A stretch of 64,000 nucleotides of DNA, taken from DASWNP01 sp036399175 (GTDB taxonomy: Bacteria; Acidobacteriota; Blastocatellia; Pyrinomonadales; Pyrinomonadaceae). Numbering within the stretch: the stretch's first letter is position 1; the number at the start of each line of letters is the position of its first letter. Positions 35,922 to 45,764 of this stretch are shown in pieces. The position numbers and the translations under genes were made by a program. The notes beneath the pieces were generated by a model, which was not told where the DNA came from, searched no databases, and saw nothing but the letters and a program-made list of their open reading frames with translations. The DNA lies in the NCBI GenBank assembly GCA_036399175.1, contig DASWNP010000020.1, forward strand, positions 1 through 64,000, read 5' to 3'.

Positions 35922-38900
35922 ATGCAAGATAAAAAATTCGTTCACCTGCATCTGCACACAGACTACAGCCTGCTCGACGGAGCGATACAGGTCAAGCCTC
36001 TATCCAAGCGTGTGGCTGAGCTTGGCATGAGCGCCTGCGCCATGACCGACCACGGAAACCTCTTCGGAGCCATCTCTTTCTACGAGGCGATGAAAGCGCA
36101 GGGAGTCAAGCCGATTATCGGTTGTGAGGTCTACGTGACGCTCGGCAGCCGCTTGGAAAAGGAGAAGAAGGCGGCGCTGCCCGGCGAGAAGGCCAATTAT
36201 CATCTGATTCTGCTCGCAAGGAATTTTGAAGGCTACCGAAATCTCGTTAGGCTCACCTCCAGAGCCTTCACGGAAGGCTTCTACTACAAGCCGCGCATCG
36301 ACCGGGAGCTGCTCGCAAAGCACAGCGAGGGGCTGATTGGCCTCTCGGCCTGTATGTCGGGCGTCCCCTCGGCGCTGCTGGCGCGCGGGGCGTGCGAAGA
36401 GGCGGCCTCGGCGGCGAACGAGTTTGCGGAGATACTCGGCAAAGGCAACTATTTTCTGGAGATACAGGAGCACGACCTCGACGCTCAAAAGCGCATACGC
36501 AAACCGCTCGTAGAGCTTTCAAAGAGGACTGGCATTCCCCTCGTCGCCACCAACGACGCGCACTATCTGAGGCCGGAGGATGCGAGGGCGCATGATGTCC
36601 TTCTATGCATAGGCTCGGGCAAGACCGTCCAAGACCCGAACCGCCTGCGCTACGGCACGCCAAACTTCTACGTCCGCTCCCCCGAAGAGATGTGGCAGAT
36701 TTTCGGTCAGGAGATGCCGGAAGTTCTGACGCGCACCGCAGAGATTGCCGAGATGTGCGACCTGCAATTCCCGAAAGGCATCAACTATTTGCCCCGCTAC
36801 CCCGTCCCTGAGTCTGATAACGACCTGGGGATAGACGAGTATTTTGAAAAAGTCGTCAGGGAAGGGTACGAGAAGCGACGGGCGAGGGTCTGGGAGCCAG
36901 CTATGTCGCGCGGCACGCTCAGACATTCGCTGGCCGAGTATCAGGAGCGGCTTTCGCGCGAAATCGTGATGATTAAGCAGATGGGGTTTCCGAGCTACTT
37001 CCTCATCGTCTGGGATTTCATCAAGTACGCGAAGGACAGAGGCATCCCCGTGGGGCCCGGTCGCGGCTCGGCTGCCGGCTCCTTAATCGCGTATTGCCTT
37101 GAGATTACCGATGTCGATCCGCTCCAGTACGACCTGCTGTTCGAGCGCTTTCTCAATCCCGAAAGAGTCTCCATGCCCGATATAGACATCGATTTTTGCG
37201 TGCGCGGGCGAGAGCAGGTCATACAGCACGTCTCGGATTTCTACGGGCGCGATTCCGTCTGCCAGATTATCACCTTCGGGACTCTGGCCTCCAAGGCCGC
37301 CATCAAGGATGTCGGGCGAGCCCTCAACATGCCTTATAACGAGGTCGAGCGCATCGCCAAGATGATTCCTCCGCCCGTGCGCGGGCGCAACGTCTCCATT
37401 TCGCATGCGCTCGAACAGGTGCCGGAACTGCGCTCGGCCATCGAAGAGAACGCGCAAGTGAAGGAACTAATAGACTTAGCTCAAAGATTGGAGGGCTGCG
37501 CGCGCCATTCTTCCGTGCACGCGGCGGGCGTCGTCATCTCACCCGAACCGCTCGAAGAGCTTGTGCCCGTCGCCCTCTCTTCAAAGCAGGAGTTGACGAC
37601 CCAGTATGCCATGTCCGACCTGGAGAAGACGGGCATGCTCAAGATGGATTTCCTGGCGCTGACGACTCTGACGATAATAAGCGACTGCTTAAATACCATT
37701 AAGCAATCGCTTCAAGAGGAGATCGACTGGGCCTCCGTCTCGCTCGACGACCCGCAGACCATGCGTCTCTTCGCCGAAGGAAGGACGGAGGCCGTTTTCC
37801 AGTTCGAGTCCACAGGGATGCAGGAGATTTGCCGACACCTCAAGCCGAAGGGGTTGGAGGATTTGGCCGCGCTGAACGCTCTCTATCGCCCGGGGCCGCT
37901 CGACGGCGGGATGGTCGAAGATTTCATCGAAAGGCATCACGGTCATAAATCGGTGCGTTATATCGTGCCCGAGATGAAGGAGATTCTCTCGAACACCTAC
38001 GGCATCATCGTCTATCAGGAACAGATCATGCAGTTGGCGCAGAAACTGGCCGGCTACTCGCTCGGGGAGGCCGACCTGATGCGTCGCGCGATGGGAAAAA
38101 AGAAGCGAGAGGAGATGGCGCGCCACGAGGAAAAATTCATCGAGGGCGCTATAGAGAGGGGCATCAAGAGAGAGAAGGCGCAGCAGATATTCTCTCTGAT
38201 GGCACAGTTTGCGGACTATGGCTTCAACCGAAGTCACAGCGTCGCGTACGCCTACCTGGCTTTCCAGACCGCCTACCTCAAAGCACACTACCCGGAGCAT
38301 TTCTACGCGGCGGTGCTCTCGAACGAACTGGAAGACACGGCGAAGGTTTTCAAGTATTCAAACGAATTGCGCGAGCAGGGAATAGAACTCCTGCCCCCGG
38401 ACGTAAATGAGAGTTTCGCGGGGTTTACGCCTCTAAAGGGCGCAATCCGTTACGGTCTCGCGGCGATTAAAGGGGTCGGCCAAACGAGCGTCGAGGCCAT
38501 CGTCGAGGCGCGTGAGGCAGGCCCTTTCAAGTCTCTATACGATTTTGCAGAGCGCGTCGGCTCGCGTGGCCTCAACAAGAGGGTTCTGGAGAGCCTCGTC
38601 TGCGCAGGCGCTTTCGACTCGCTCAAGCCTGAAGCCGAGAGCCGACACGCATGGCGTGCGCGCCTCTACGCGGGGATAGACCATGCGCTGGCGCGCGGGG
38701 CGCGCGTCCAACGCGACCGAAACAGCGGCCAGACCGATCTTTTCGGCGGGTCAGTTGAAGTATCGCTCGAAGTGTCGAGTGTGCCTCTGCCGGAGGCTGA
38801 AGCCTGGACGCATACGGCCCTGCTCGCGGGTGAGAAGAATTCCATAGGGTTTTACATTACGGGACATCCGCTGGAGAATTATGTTGAGGTGCTAAATGAA

Positions 38901-39470
38901 TTCAAGTGTTATAAGAGCTTGGATTTAATGAAATTAGAGAGTGGAACGCGCGTCCAAGTTGGCGGCCTCGTGACGGGGCTTCAGGTGCGCACGACGAAGA
39001 AGGGAGACCGCTTCGCGCTGCTGCGTCTGGAGGATCAGGCGAGCGGTGTGAAATGCGTCGTCTGGCCCGAAGCTTTCAATAAAAGCAGTAAGCTCTTGCA
39101 GGAGGATGCGGCTGTGCTGGTCACGGGCAAGCTGGAGCTGAGCGATGAGGGCAGCGCCACCATCATCGCCGAAGAGCTTGTGCGTCTGGAAGAGGTTCTA
39201 CAGAAGCGCGCCAAGTCGGTCATCGTACGCCTGCCGGCCGGAGGGTCTGCGCAGACGCATCTGGAGCCCATCTGGCGCGTGCTCGGCAGTCATAGAGGCG
39301 ACTGCGAGGTGCTCTTGGAGATGTATCTGGAGGGCGGAGTGTTAGTACGCACGCGCGCACACGGGACTCTGCGCGTGAAGGGGAGCGTCGAGCTGGAGGC
39401 GGCACTGCGCGAGTTCGGCTGCGGCGTCGAGTGGCTGAACGGCGAGCGCGCACGCGCGTTGCAGGCTTGA
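35922..39470 (+). CDS. dnaE: DNA polymerase III alpha subunit (1182 aa)
   Basis: The PHP domain opens the protein (FVHLHLHTDYSLLDGAI, MTDHGNLFGAISFYEAMK). The polymerase core has GPGRGSAAGSLIAYCLEITDVDPL and PDIDIDFCVRGREQVIQHV, whose Asp residues bind the catalytic metals. Near the middle are NALYRPGPLDGGMVEDFIERHHG and the tandem HhH region. An OB-fold (VQVGGLVTGLQVRTTKKGDRFALLRLEDQ) lies near 1030, and an internal clamp-binding motif like QTDLFG is at about 944. The length is that of the common DnaE1. The only start, ATG 35922, has no strong ribosome-binding site. Confidence 0.97.
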   Translation: MQDKKFVHLHLHTDYSLLDGAIQVKPLSKRVAELGMSACAMTDHGNLFGAISFYEAMKAQGVKPIIGCEVYVTLGSRLEKEKKAALPGEKANYHLILLARNFEGYRNLVRLTSRAFTEGFYYKPRIDRELLAKHSEGLIGLSACMSGVPSALLARGACEEAASAANEFAEILGKGNYFLEIQEHDLDAQKRIRKPLVELSKRTGIPLVATNDAHYLRPEDARAHDVLLCIGSGKTVQDPNRLRYGTPNFYVRSPEEMWQIFGQEMPEVLTRTAEIAEMCDLQFPKGINYLPRYPVPESDNDLGIDEYFEKVVREGYEKRRARVWEPAMSRGTLRHSLAEYQERLSREIVMIKQMGFPSYFLIVWDFIKYAKDRGIPVGPGRGSAAGSLIAYCLEITDVDPLQYDLLFERFLNPERVSMPDIDIDFCVRGREQVIQHVSDFYGRDSVCQIITFGTLASKAAIKDVGRALNMPYNEVERIAKMIPPPVRGRNVSISHALEQVPELRSAIEENAQVKELIDLAQRLEGCARHSSVHAAGVVISPEPLEELVPVALSSKQELTTQYAMSDLEKTGMLKMDFLALTTLTIISDCLNTIKQSLQEEIDWASVSLDDPQTMRLFAEGRTEAVFQFESTGMQEICRHLKPKGLEDLAALNALYRPGPLDGGMVEDFIERHHGHKSVRYIVPEMKEILSNTYGIIVYQEQIMQLAQKLAGYSLGEADLMRRAMGKKKREEMARHEEKFIEGAIERGIKREKAQQIFSLMAQFADYGFNRSHSVAYAYLAFQTAYLKAHYPEHFYAAVLSNELEDTAKVFKYSNELREQGIELLPPDVNESFAGFTPLKGAIRYGLAAIKGVGQTSVEAIVEAREAGPFKSLYDFAERVGSRGLNKRVLESLVCAGAFDSLKPEAESRHAWRARLYAGIDHALARGARVQRDRNSGQTDLFGGSVEVSLEVSSVPLPEAEAWTHTALLAGEKNSIGFYITGHPLENYVEVLNEFKCYKSLDLMKLESGTRVQVGGLVTGLQVRTTKKGDRFALLRLEDQASGVKCVVWPEAFNKSSKLLQEDAAVLVTGKLELSDEGSATIIAEELVRLEEVLQKRAKSVIVRLPAGGSAQTHLEPIWRVLGSHRGDCEVLLEMYLEGGVLVRTRAHGTLRVKGSVELEAALREFGCGVEWLNGERARALQA

Positions 39471-39542
39471 CGAAGCGGCTTTAAATCCGGCATCTTCTCC
39501 TTAATACTCTCGAAATCTGTGTCGGACGAGGAAGAGTGAACT

Positions 39543-40370
39543 TTGAGCGAGCGACCCGAAGACGAAGCGGGAGCGAATGAGGCGCTGTCGGCCTTCGAGC
39601 GCGTCAAGCTGGCTCGCCACGCCGAACGCCCTTACACGCTCGATTTCGTCGAGAGGCTTTTCGAGGATTTCGTCGAGCTGAGAGGCGACCGAAGGTTCGC
39701 AGACGACCCTGCGCTCGTCTGCGGCACGGCGCGCTTCGACGGCCTGCCGGTGGCGATTATAGGGCAGCAGAAAGGGCGTGATACGAAGCAGCGTCGCTAC
39801 AGGAATTTCGGGATGCCGAAGCCCGAAGGGTATCGTAAAGCCTTACGGATTATGAAGCTGGCCGAGAAGTTCAACCGACCAATCTTCTCTTTCATAGACA
39901 CGCCGGGAGCCTATCCGGGCATCGACGCGGAGGAGCGCGGGCAGGCCGAAGCAATAGCCTTTAATCTACAGCAGATGGCGCGCCTGCGTGTGCCTGTGCT
40001 GGTCACGGTGATAGGCGAGGGAGGCTCGGGCGGTGCCCTCGCCATTGGGGTCGGAGACTATGTCCTGATGCTTGAAAACGCGGTCTATTCCGTCATCACG
40101 CCAGAAGGGTGCGCGGCGATTCTCTGGAAAGATGCGGCGGAGGCTCCGCGCGCCGCAGAGCAGCTGCGCCTGACGGCCGAAGATTTGCACCGTCTGGGCA
40201 TCGTCGACCATGTGGTGGCCGAGCCCCCGAAAGGAGCGCAGACCTCTTTCGACGAGGCGGCGAGGCTTTTAGGAGAGTCGCTTCGGGAGAGCCTTTCGGA
40301 GGCTCTGAAGCTCTCGACCGAAGAGCGTCTGGCGCGACGTTATCGAAAATTGCGTGCGCTCGGGCTCTAA
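39543..40370 (+). CDS. accA: Acetyl-CoA carboxylase carboxyltransferase alpha subunit (275 aa)
   Basis: The AccA crotonase-like fold is clear: RPYTLDFVERLFEDFVELRGDR, IIGQQKGRDTKQRRYRNFGMPKPEGYRKALR, FIDTPGAYPGIDAEERGQAEAIA and GEGGSGGALAIGVGDYVLMLENAVYSVITPEGCAAILW. It transfers the carboxyl group from biotin to acetyl-CoA with the beta subunit, AccD, which is not in this window. TTG 39543 follows AGGAAGAG. The N-terminus is shorter than in E. coli, as often seen. Confidence 0.96.
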   Translation: MSERPEDEAGANEALSAFERVKLARHAERPYTLDFVERLFEDFVELRGDRRFADDPALVCGTARFDGLPVAIIGQQKGRDTKQRRYRNFGMPKPEGYRKALRIMKLAEKFNRPIFSFIDTPGAYPGIDAEERGQAEAIAFNLQQMARLRVPVLVTVIGEGGSGGALAIGVGDYVLMLENAVYSVITPEGCAAILWKDAAEAPRAAEQLRLTAEDLHRLGIVDHVVAEPPKGAQTSFDEAARLLGESLRESLSEALKLSTEERLARRYRKLRALGL

Positions 40371-40423
40371 AGGAAGGGAAGCAGCAGAAGTTTTTCGAGC
40401 CGGGCGCTCGGCCTGAGCTTAAA

Positions 40424-40457
40424 AAGAAGGAATGTCGGCGCGCCGACATTCCTTCTT
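40424..40457. terminator. Perfect 34-bp palindrome, bidirectional terminator
   Basis: The sequence from 40424 to 40457 is a perfect inverted repeat, its two 17-base arms meeting at 40440/40441, and starts with AAGAAGG and ends with CCTTCTT. It sits between the convergent accA and ssb genes, so it can end both transcripts. Its inner 18 bp recur inside parB. Confidence 0.85.
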
Positions 40458-40480
40458 AGCATACGGAGGATTCGTGTAGA

Positions 40481-40939
40481 TTAGAAGGGGATGTCGTCGT
40501 CGTTGATGTCGGGCTCGGGCATGCCTGCGCCGCCCCTCGCTCCGGAGGGGGGCGCTCCCGCTGCTCCTCCTGCGCCTTCGGCGCGCCCTGAGCCGGGAGC
40601 GTCCTCGGGCCCGCGCCCGCCTATGAACTGCATGTCGGTGGCGTGCACTTCGAGCGTGTAGCGCGAGCGCCCGTCACGATCCGTCCATTCCTCTACGCGG
40701 AGGCGTCCCTGGACGTAGACGGGGCGGCCCTTGGTCAGATACTGCGAGGCGGCCTCGGCCTGTCGTCCCCAGAGGGTGACGCGAAACCATGTGGTCAAAT
40801 CCTGCGTGTCGCCCGTTTTATCCCGGCGGCGCTCGTTCGTAGCCATCGTGAAGCTGCAGACGGGCGTACCCTGCGGCGTGTAGCGCAGCTCCGGGTCGCG
40901 CCCGAGATTGCCGACGAGGATGATTGTGTTGAAAGACAT
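40481..40939 (-). CDS. ssb: Single-stranded DNA-binding protein (152 aa)
   Basis: An OB-fold of the SSB type: NTIILVGNLGRDPELRYTPQGTPVCSFTMATNE and TTWFRVTLWGRQAEAASQYLTKGRPVYVQGRL. A Gly/Ala-rich linker leads to the acidic tip DINDDDIPF, which docks repair and replication partners. The length and tail are typical of a replicative SSB. The first ATG at 40939 is at the conserved start. Confidence 0.96.
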   Translation of the reverse strand: MSFNTIILVGNLGRDPELRYTPQGTPVCSFTMATNERRRDKTGDTQDLTTWFRVTLWGRQAEAASQYLTKGRPVYVQGRLRVEEWTDRDGRSRYTLEVHATDMQFIGGRGPEDAPGSGRAEGAGGAAGAPPSGARGGAGMPEPDINDDDIPF

Positions 40940-41090
40940 TGCGGAATGCCCCTTTCGGTCGCTCCGGGATGGAAATTCGGGCGCAATACTATCGCCCCAA
41001 AACCGCTTCGGTCAAGAGAAGATAGCTTGAGAAGTCGGCTTAAGTTAAGATGGTACTTTAAAAGTAATTTATGACTTGAGAGAGCAGTTC

Positions 41091-43040
41091 ATGTTGAAGT
41101 TCCTTAACATCACGAATTTCGCGGTCATTCAGCGTCTGGGCTTCGAGCTTCACGAAGGACTTAATCTTTTGACGGGCGAGACGGGGGCGGGAAAGTCTAT
41201 CATCGTCGATGCGCTGGGGCTGCTTCTGGGCGGACGGGCGACGGCGGGTGTTGTGCGGACGGGCGAGCGCGCGGCCTTCGTCGAAGGACAGTTCGAGTTG
41301 AAGGGTTCGAGCGAAGAGAGGGTGCGGGCGGCGCTCTGTGAGATTGGGATAGAGAAGTCTCCGGAGGAAGACCTGTGGATTCGCAGAGAAGTGCAGGCGG
41401 GCGGGCGCGGGCGCATCTTCATCAACGACCAGAGCGTCACGGCGGCGACGCTCAGAAGATTGCAGCCGAGCCTTCTGGAGATTCACGGACAGGGAGAGCA
41501 ACAGGCGCTCGCCGCTTCGCGCACGCATCTGAAGATGCTCGATAATTTCGCAGGCTGCGCGGATTTACGCGCCTCTGTGGGGCGAGCCTACACGCGTTAC
41601 CGAGTCGCTTTCGACGCCCTGCGCTCGCTTGAGCGCGACGAAGCGGCACGCGAGCGCGCGGGCGATATGTTGCGCTTCCAGATAGATGAGATAGAGAAGG
41701 CTTCGCCGACCCCTTCGGAAGACGAAGAGCTGGCCGCAGAGAGAAGTCTGCTCGCGCACGCCGGGAGGGCACAGGAACTGAGCGCGGGCGCTTACGCGGC
41801 TCTGTATGAGAGCGACGAGAGCGTGCTTTCGGGTCTTTCAAACGTGCGCAGGCGCTTGCAGGAGTTGAGCGCCATCGACGGGCGAGTCGCCGTCTGGCTG
41901 GAAAATCTGGAGGCGGCCAATCTCTCTCTGACCGACGTGGCGGAGGCCCTGAGAGGCTACGGCGTGGGAGTCGATTTTTCTCCGGGGCGTCTCGGCGAGG
42001 TGGAGAACAGGCTCGCGGAGCTGGAGCGTCTGAAGCGCAAGTACGGGCGAGACCTGCAAGGCTTACTCGAAGTTAAAGAAGAACTGAAGCGGCAGCTACA
42101 GCAGTTGGGCAATCTTGCGGAGCGAGAGCGAGAGCTGCTCGAAGAGGTCGAAGCGGCTTCTAAGGGGTACATTCCTCTGGCCGAAAGCCTGACGGCCAGA
42201 CGGCTCGAAGCCGCGCCGCGTCTCGAAGAGCAGATGATGGAAGAGCTTCGACACGTCGCTCTGGAGCGTGCGCGCTTCGTCGTCCAGATAGAGACGGCCG
42301 CGCGCGGGATGCACGAGAGACGTTCGTTCGGGCAGAACCTCTTAGCGTCCGATAACGAAAATGATTCGATGAATGCTCAAGCATTCTCTTACTGGTCGGC
42401 GAGCGGGGCAGACCGCGTGGAGTTTCTGTTTTCGGCCAACATAGGCGAGAGCGTGCGTCCGCTTTCGCGCGTGGCTTCGGGCGGAGAGCTTTCGAGGCTG
42501 ATGTTGACGCTGCGGACGGTCTGTCGCAACGCGCAGGCGAGCGAAGGGGACGAAGGTGTAGGAGAGTCTGCGGCGGCACTCGTCTTCGACGAGATAGATA
42601 CGGGAATCGGTGGACGCGTGGCGGAAGCCGTCGGGCGACGCCTGAAGGCGCTCGCGGCGACCAAACAGGTGCTCTGCGTGACGCACCAAGCGCAGATAGC
42701 GCGTTTCGCAGACCATCATTATGTCGTCAGCAAGCAGGTCGAAGAGGGCCGCACGGTGACGAGCGTGCGCGAATTGGAAGGGGAAGCGCGAGTGGGCGAG
42801 CTTGCGCGCATGATCGGCGGAGCCGAGACCGTCGAGACGGCTCGCCAGACGGCTCGCTGGATGCTTGAGCAGCCCTCTGCAGAGGAGGCCGCCGCCGCAG
42901 AGCCCGACTCGAAAGAGCCCGGGCGGCGAGCTTTCAAGAAAAAAGGGGCAGCGAAGAAGGGGCGCGGCGCACGCAAAGGAAAAGGCTCTCGCCTCGCGCG
43001 TGAGAATTCTGCTACACTCGCTCAAAGGAAAGAGGGTTGA
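41091..43040 (+). CDS. recN: DNA repair ATPase RecN (649 aa)
   Basis: An SMC-like ATPase: FAVIQRLGFELHEGLNLLTGETGAGKS (Walker A), QPSLLEIHGQGEQQAL, coiled-coil regions, SGGELSRLMLTLRTV (signature) and VFDEIDTGIGGRVAEAVG (Walker B), then VLCVTHQAQIARFADHHYVV. It is about 90 residues longer than usual (near 555); about 45 of these form a Lys/Gly/Ala-rich C-terminal tail. ATG 41091 begins at the conserved start. Its 3' end overlaps miaB, so the two are coupled. Confidence 0.94.
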   Translation: MLKFLNITNFAVIQRLGFELHEGLNLLTGETGAGKSIIVDALGLLLGGRATAGVVRTGERAAFVEGQFELKGSSEERVRAALCEIGIEKSPEEDLWIRREVQAGGRGRIFINDQSVTAATLRRLQPSLLEIHGQGEQQALAASRTHLKMLDNFAGCADLRASVGRAYTRYRVAFDALRSLERDEAARERAGDMLRFQIDEIEKASPTPSEDEELAAERSLLAHAGRAQELSAGAYAALYESDESVLSGLSNVRRRLQELSAIDGRVAVWLENLEAANLSLTDVAEALRGYGVGVDFSPGRLGEVENRLAELERLKRKYGRDLQGLLEVKEELKRQLQQLGNLAERERELLEEVEAASKGYIPLAESLTARRLEAAPRLEEQMMEELRHVALERARFVVQIETAARGMHERRSFGQNLLASDNENDSMNAQAFSYWSASGADRVEFLFSANIGESVRPLSRVASGGELSRLMLTLRTVCRNAQASEGDEGVGESAAALVFDEIDTGIGGRVAEAVGRRLKALAATKQVLCVTHQAQIARFADHHYVVSKQVEEGRTVTSVRELEGEARVGELARMIGGAETVETARQTARWMLEQPSAEEAAAAEPDSKEPGRRAFKKKGAAKKGRGARKGKGSRLARENSATLAQRKEG

Positions 43041-44419
43041 CGGAAGGGATGACGAAGGCGAGCGTCTACATAGAGACTTTCGGCTGCCAGATGAACGTGG
43101 CCGACTCGGAGCGCGCCGCGACGCGTCTGCGCGAGGCCGGCTACGAGTTGACGAAGTCTGCTGAGGAGGCCGAAGTCCTTCTGTTCAATACCTGCTCGGT
43201 GCGCGCGCGGGCAGAGCAGAAGGTCTTCAACCGTCTGGGCGAGATGAGGAAGCTGCGCGGCGGGGCGAAAGAGGCTCTGTTGGGCGTGATGGGCTGCGTC
43301 GCGCAACTGGAGGGCGAGGCCATCTTCGAGGCGGCACCGACGGTGCGTCTCGTCCTTGGAACGCGCGCGACGGATCGGCTGCCCGCCCTCATCGAGAGGC
43401 TTCGGGCGGGGGAGCGCAGAGCGATAGACCTGGGAGAGCGCGAAGAGTCTGAAGGGTGGGATGTCTCTCCGGCCGAGCGCCATTCGCCGCACGTCGCCTT
43501 CGTGCCCATCATCGAAGGCTGTAACAAGTTCTGCACCTACTGCATCGTCCCTTACTCGCGCGGGCGCGAGCGGAGCCGTCCGGCTTCCGAAATCATCGAG
43601 CAGGTCAGGAGGCTCGGCGAAGAGGGCTACAGGGAGGTTCACTTAATAGGCCAGAACGTCAACAGTTATCGCCCGAAGAGCCCGGACGGCCTGGAAGGAT
43701 TCGAGGGGGCGACCCCTTTCTCGCGCCTTCTGCGCGCCGTCGCCGCGCAAACTGCGATGCCGCGCATTAAGTTTACGACCTCCTTCCCGAGAGATTTTCA
43801 AAAGGACATCGTCGAGGCCTTGGACGAATACGAGAATCTTTGCGACTGGGTGCACCTGCCCGTCCAGTCGGGCAGCGACCGCGTTTTGCGCTCGATGCGC
43901 AGAGGCTACAGGGCTTCGGATTACCTCACACGCGTAGACTGGATTCGGGGGGCTCGGCGTCGCCTCGCCTTAACGAGCGACATCATCGTCGGCTTCCCCG
44001 GCGAGACGGCGGAAGAGTTTGCGGAGACTTTAAAATTAGTCGAATACTGTCAATACGATAGTATCTATATCTTCAAGTATTCGGAGAGGAAGGGGACGCC
44101 CGCCTCGAAGTTGCCGGACGATGTCTCGGAAGAGGAGAAGAGCGAGCGTTTTCAGCGTCTGGAGCAGCTTCAGAAGGGCATTCAGGAGAGGATTTACGCA
44201 GAATACGTCGGGCGCACGCTGGACGTCCTGGTCGAAGGCCGGAGCGCGCGCTCCGAGAGAGCTCTCAAGGGGCATTCGACCTGCCACAAAGTCGTCAATT
44301 TTGAGGGTGAGGCGGGTCTCGAAGGGCAGATTGTGCGCGTCCGTGTGACGCAGGCGAAGGCGCACAGTCTCTACGGAGAGCGTGTGGCGACGCCGCGCAG
44401 GGCAGTCTCCGGCGTTTAA
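43037..44419 (+). CDS. miaB: tRNA-2-methylthio-N6-dimethylallyladenosine synthase MiaB (460 aa)
   Basis: Domains: N-terminal UPF0004 with three Cys (ETFGCQMN, FNTCSV, VMGCVAQ) for the second cluster; radical SAM core with CNKFCTYC; LPVQSGSDRVLRSMRRGY; and a C-terminal TRAM domain (VGRTLDVLVEG). It adds the methylthio group to i6A37 of tRNA. TTG 43037 with AAAGGA upstream overlaps the recN stop as TTGA; ATG 43049 is an alternative start that keeps the conserved N-terminus. Confidence 0.95.
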   Translation: MTEGMTKASVYIETFGCQMNVADSERAATRLREAGYELTKSAEEAEVLLFNTCSVRARAEQKVFNRLGEMRKLRGGAKEALLGVMGCVAQLEGEAIFEAAPTVRLVLGTRATDRLPALIERLRAGERRAIDLGEREESEGWDVSPAERHSPHVAFVPIIEGCNKFCTYCIVPYSRGRERSRPASEIIEQVRRLGEEGYREVHLIGQNVNSYRPKSPDGLEGFEGATPFSRLLRAVAAQTAMPRIKFTTSFPRDFQKDIVEALDEYENLCDWVHLPVQSGSDRVLRSMRRGYRASDYLTRVDWIRGARRRLALTSDIIVGFPGETAEEFAETLKLVEYCQYDSIYIFKYSERKGTPASKLPDDVSEEEKSERFQRLEQLQKGIQERIYAEYVGRTLDVLVEGRSARSERALKGHSTCHKVVNFEGEAGLEGQIVRVRVTQAKAHSLYGERVATPRRAVSGV

Positions 44420-44440
44420 AGTGCAAGGTGAGGTAAAAGC

Positions 44441-44929
44441 ATGGAAATAGAAGTGAAGATTAGAGGTTTGATGATGGACCCGAGCAGCGGCACGCCGATC
44501 ATCATACTCAAGGACGTGAACAGCGAGACGATGCTGCCGATCTGGGTGGGCGCTTACGAGGCCAACGCCATCGCCCTGGAAATCGAGAAGATAGCCCCGC
44601 AGCGCCCTATGACGCACGACCTTCTGCGCAACCTGATTGTCGAGATGGGAGCGCGCGTCGAGCGCGTCGTGGTGACGGAGCTGCGCGACAACACCTTTTT
44701 CGCAGTCATAGAGATGCGCAATCAGGAGGGCGAAGCCCTGATGCTCGACTCGCGCCCTTCGGACGCCATCGCCCTGGCACTGCGTGCGGATTGCCCAATC
44801 TACGTCAACGAAGAGGTGATACGCGCCTCGCGCAACACCATCGGAGGCGGCGCCGAGGAGGAGACCTCTTCGGGCGAGGACGAGGAATGGCCGGACGTGA
44901 TAGGCGAGGCGGGCGATCTGCCCATGTGA
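44441..44929 (+). CDS. Bifunctional nuclease-family (DUF151) protein (162 aa)
   Basis: The BFN/DUF151 pattern is evident: EVKIRGLMMDPSSGTPIIILKD, LPIWVGAYEANAIALEIE, RPMTHDLLRNLI and LDSRPSDAIALALRADCPIYVNEEVI. Plant members have DNase and RNase activity; for bacterial members the role is not settled. AGGTGAGG precedes ATG 44441. The C-terminal tail is acidic. It lies 21 bases after miaB and 10 before parA, likely in one operon. Confidence 0.88.
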   Translation: MEIEVKIRGLMMDPSSGTPIIILKDVNSETMLPIWVGAYEANAIALEIEKIAPQRPMTHDLLRNLIVEMGARVERVVVTELRDNTFFAVIEMRNQEGEALMLDSRPSDAIALALRADCPIYVNEEVIRASRNTIGGGAEEETSSGEDEEWPDVIGEAGDLPM

Positions 44930-44939
44930 AAGGACTCTT

Positions 44940-45764
44940 TTGGTGGTGACTGTCAGGGAACTCTCCGGTGCGAACGGTTCAGAGAAGAACTCTGCGGCGC
45001 GCGGCGTCGTCATCGCCATTGCCAATCAGAAGGGGGGAGTAGGCAAGACCACTACGGCCATCAACCTCGCGGCGGCCTTCGCGCGCAGAGGCCGCCGAAC
45101 GCTTCTGCTCGACCTTGACCCGCAGGGCAACAGCTCCATCTCCTTCCTCAATCCCCAGAGCGTAGACCTCTCCGCCTACGACCTGATGACCGACGGGCAG
45201 AGCGAGCCCGGACAATACATCTACCAGACGGGCGTCGAGGGCTTAGAAATCATCCCCTCCAGAATCAATCTCGCCAAGCTGGAATCGAAGCTCGTGGGCG
45301 ATTTCGACGCGCCCTTCCGGCTCAAAGACCGCTTGGAGACGCTCCGGCGACGCCCTTACGACATCGTGCTCATCGACACGCCGCCGACGCTCGGCCTCAT
45401 CACGGTCAACGCGCTCGTCGCCGCCACACACGTCCTCATCCCGATACAGTCCTCCTACTTCGCACTCGAAGGCACGGACGACCTCTTGGAGACCATCGAG
45501 AAGGTCAAAGCGCGCCCGAATCCGAACCTCAGAGTGCTCGGCGTCGTCGTCACTCTGCACGACCGCCGGACTACTCTCGCGCGGGAGGTACAGGAGCAGA
45601 TCAGGAGCGTCTTCGGCTCACAGGTGTTCGAGACGGTGATTACGAAGAGCGTGCGTCTGGAGGAGGCTCCGGCTTACAAAGAATCAATCTTTACCTTTGC
45701 TCCGCACTCTTCGGGCGCGAGCGAGTACTCAAAACTGTGTGAAGAGGTGATGCAACGTGTCTAA
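44940..45764 (+). CDS. parA: Chromosome partitioning ATPase ParA/Soj (274 aa)
   Basis: A deviant Walker ATPase: IANQKGGVGKTTTAINLAAAFA with Lys31 and Lys36, LLDLDPQGNSSI, YDIVLIDTPPTLGLITVNALVAATHVLIPIQSSYFALEG. ATP-dependent dimers bind DNA without sequence preference and are released by ParB, which moves parS-linked origins. TTG 44940 starts 20 residues before the core; GTG codons just downstream could serve instead. It overlaps parB by eight bases. Confidence 0.93.
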   Translation: MVVTVRELSGANGSEKNSAARGVVIAIANQKGGVGKTTTAINLAAAFARRGRRTLLLDLDPQGNSSISFLNPQSVDLSAYDLMTDGQSEPGQYIYQTGVEGLEIIPSRINLAKLESKLVGDFDAPFRLKDRLETLRRRPYDIVLIDTPPTLGLITVNALVAATHVLIPIQSSYFALEGTDDLLETIEKVKARPNPNLRVLGVVVTLHDRRTTLAREVQEQIRSVFGSQVFETVITKSVRLEEAPAYKESIFTFAPHSSGASEYSKLCEEVMQRV

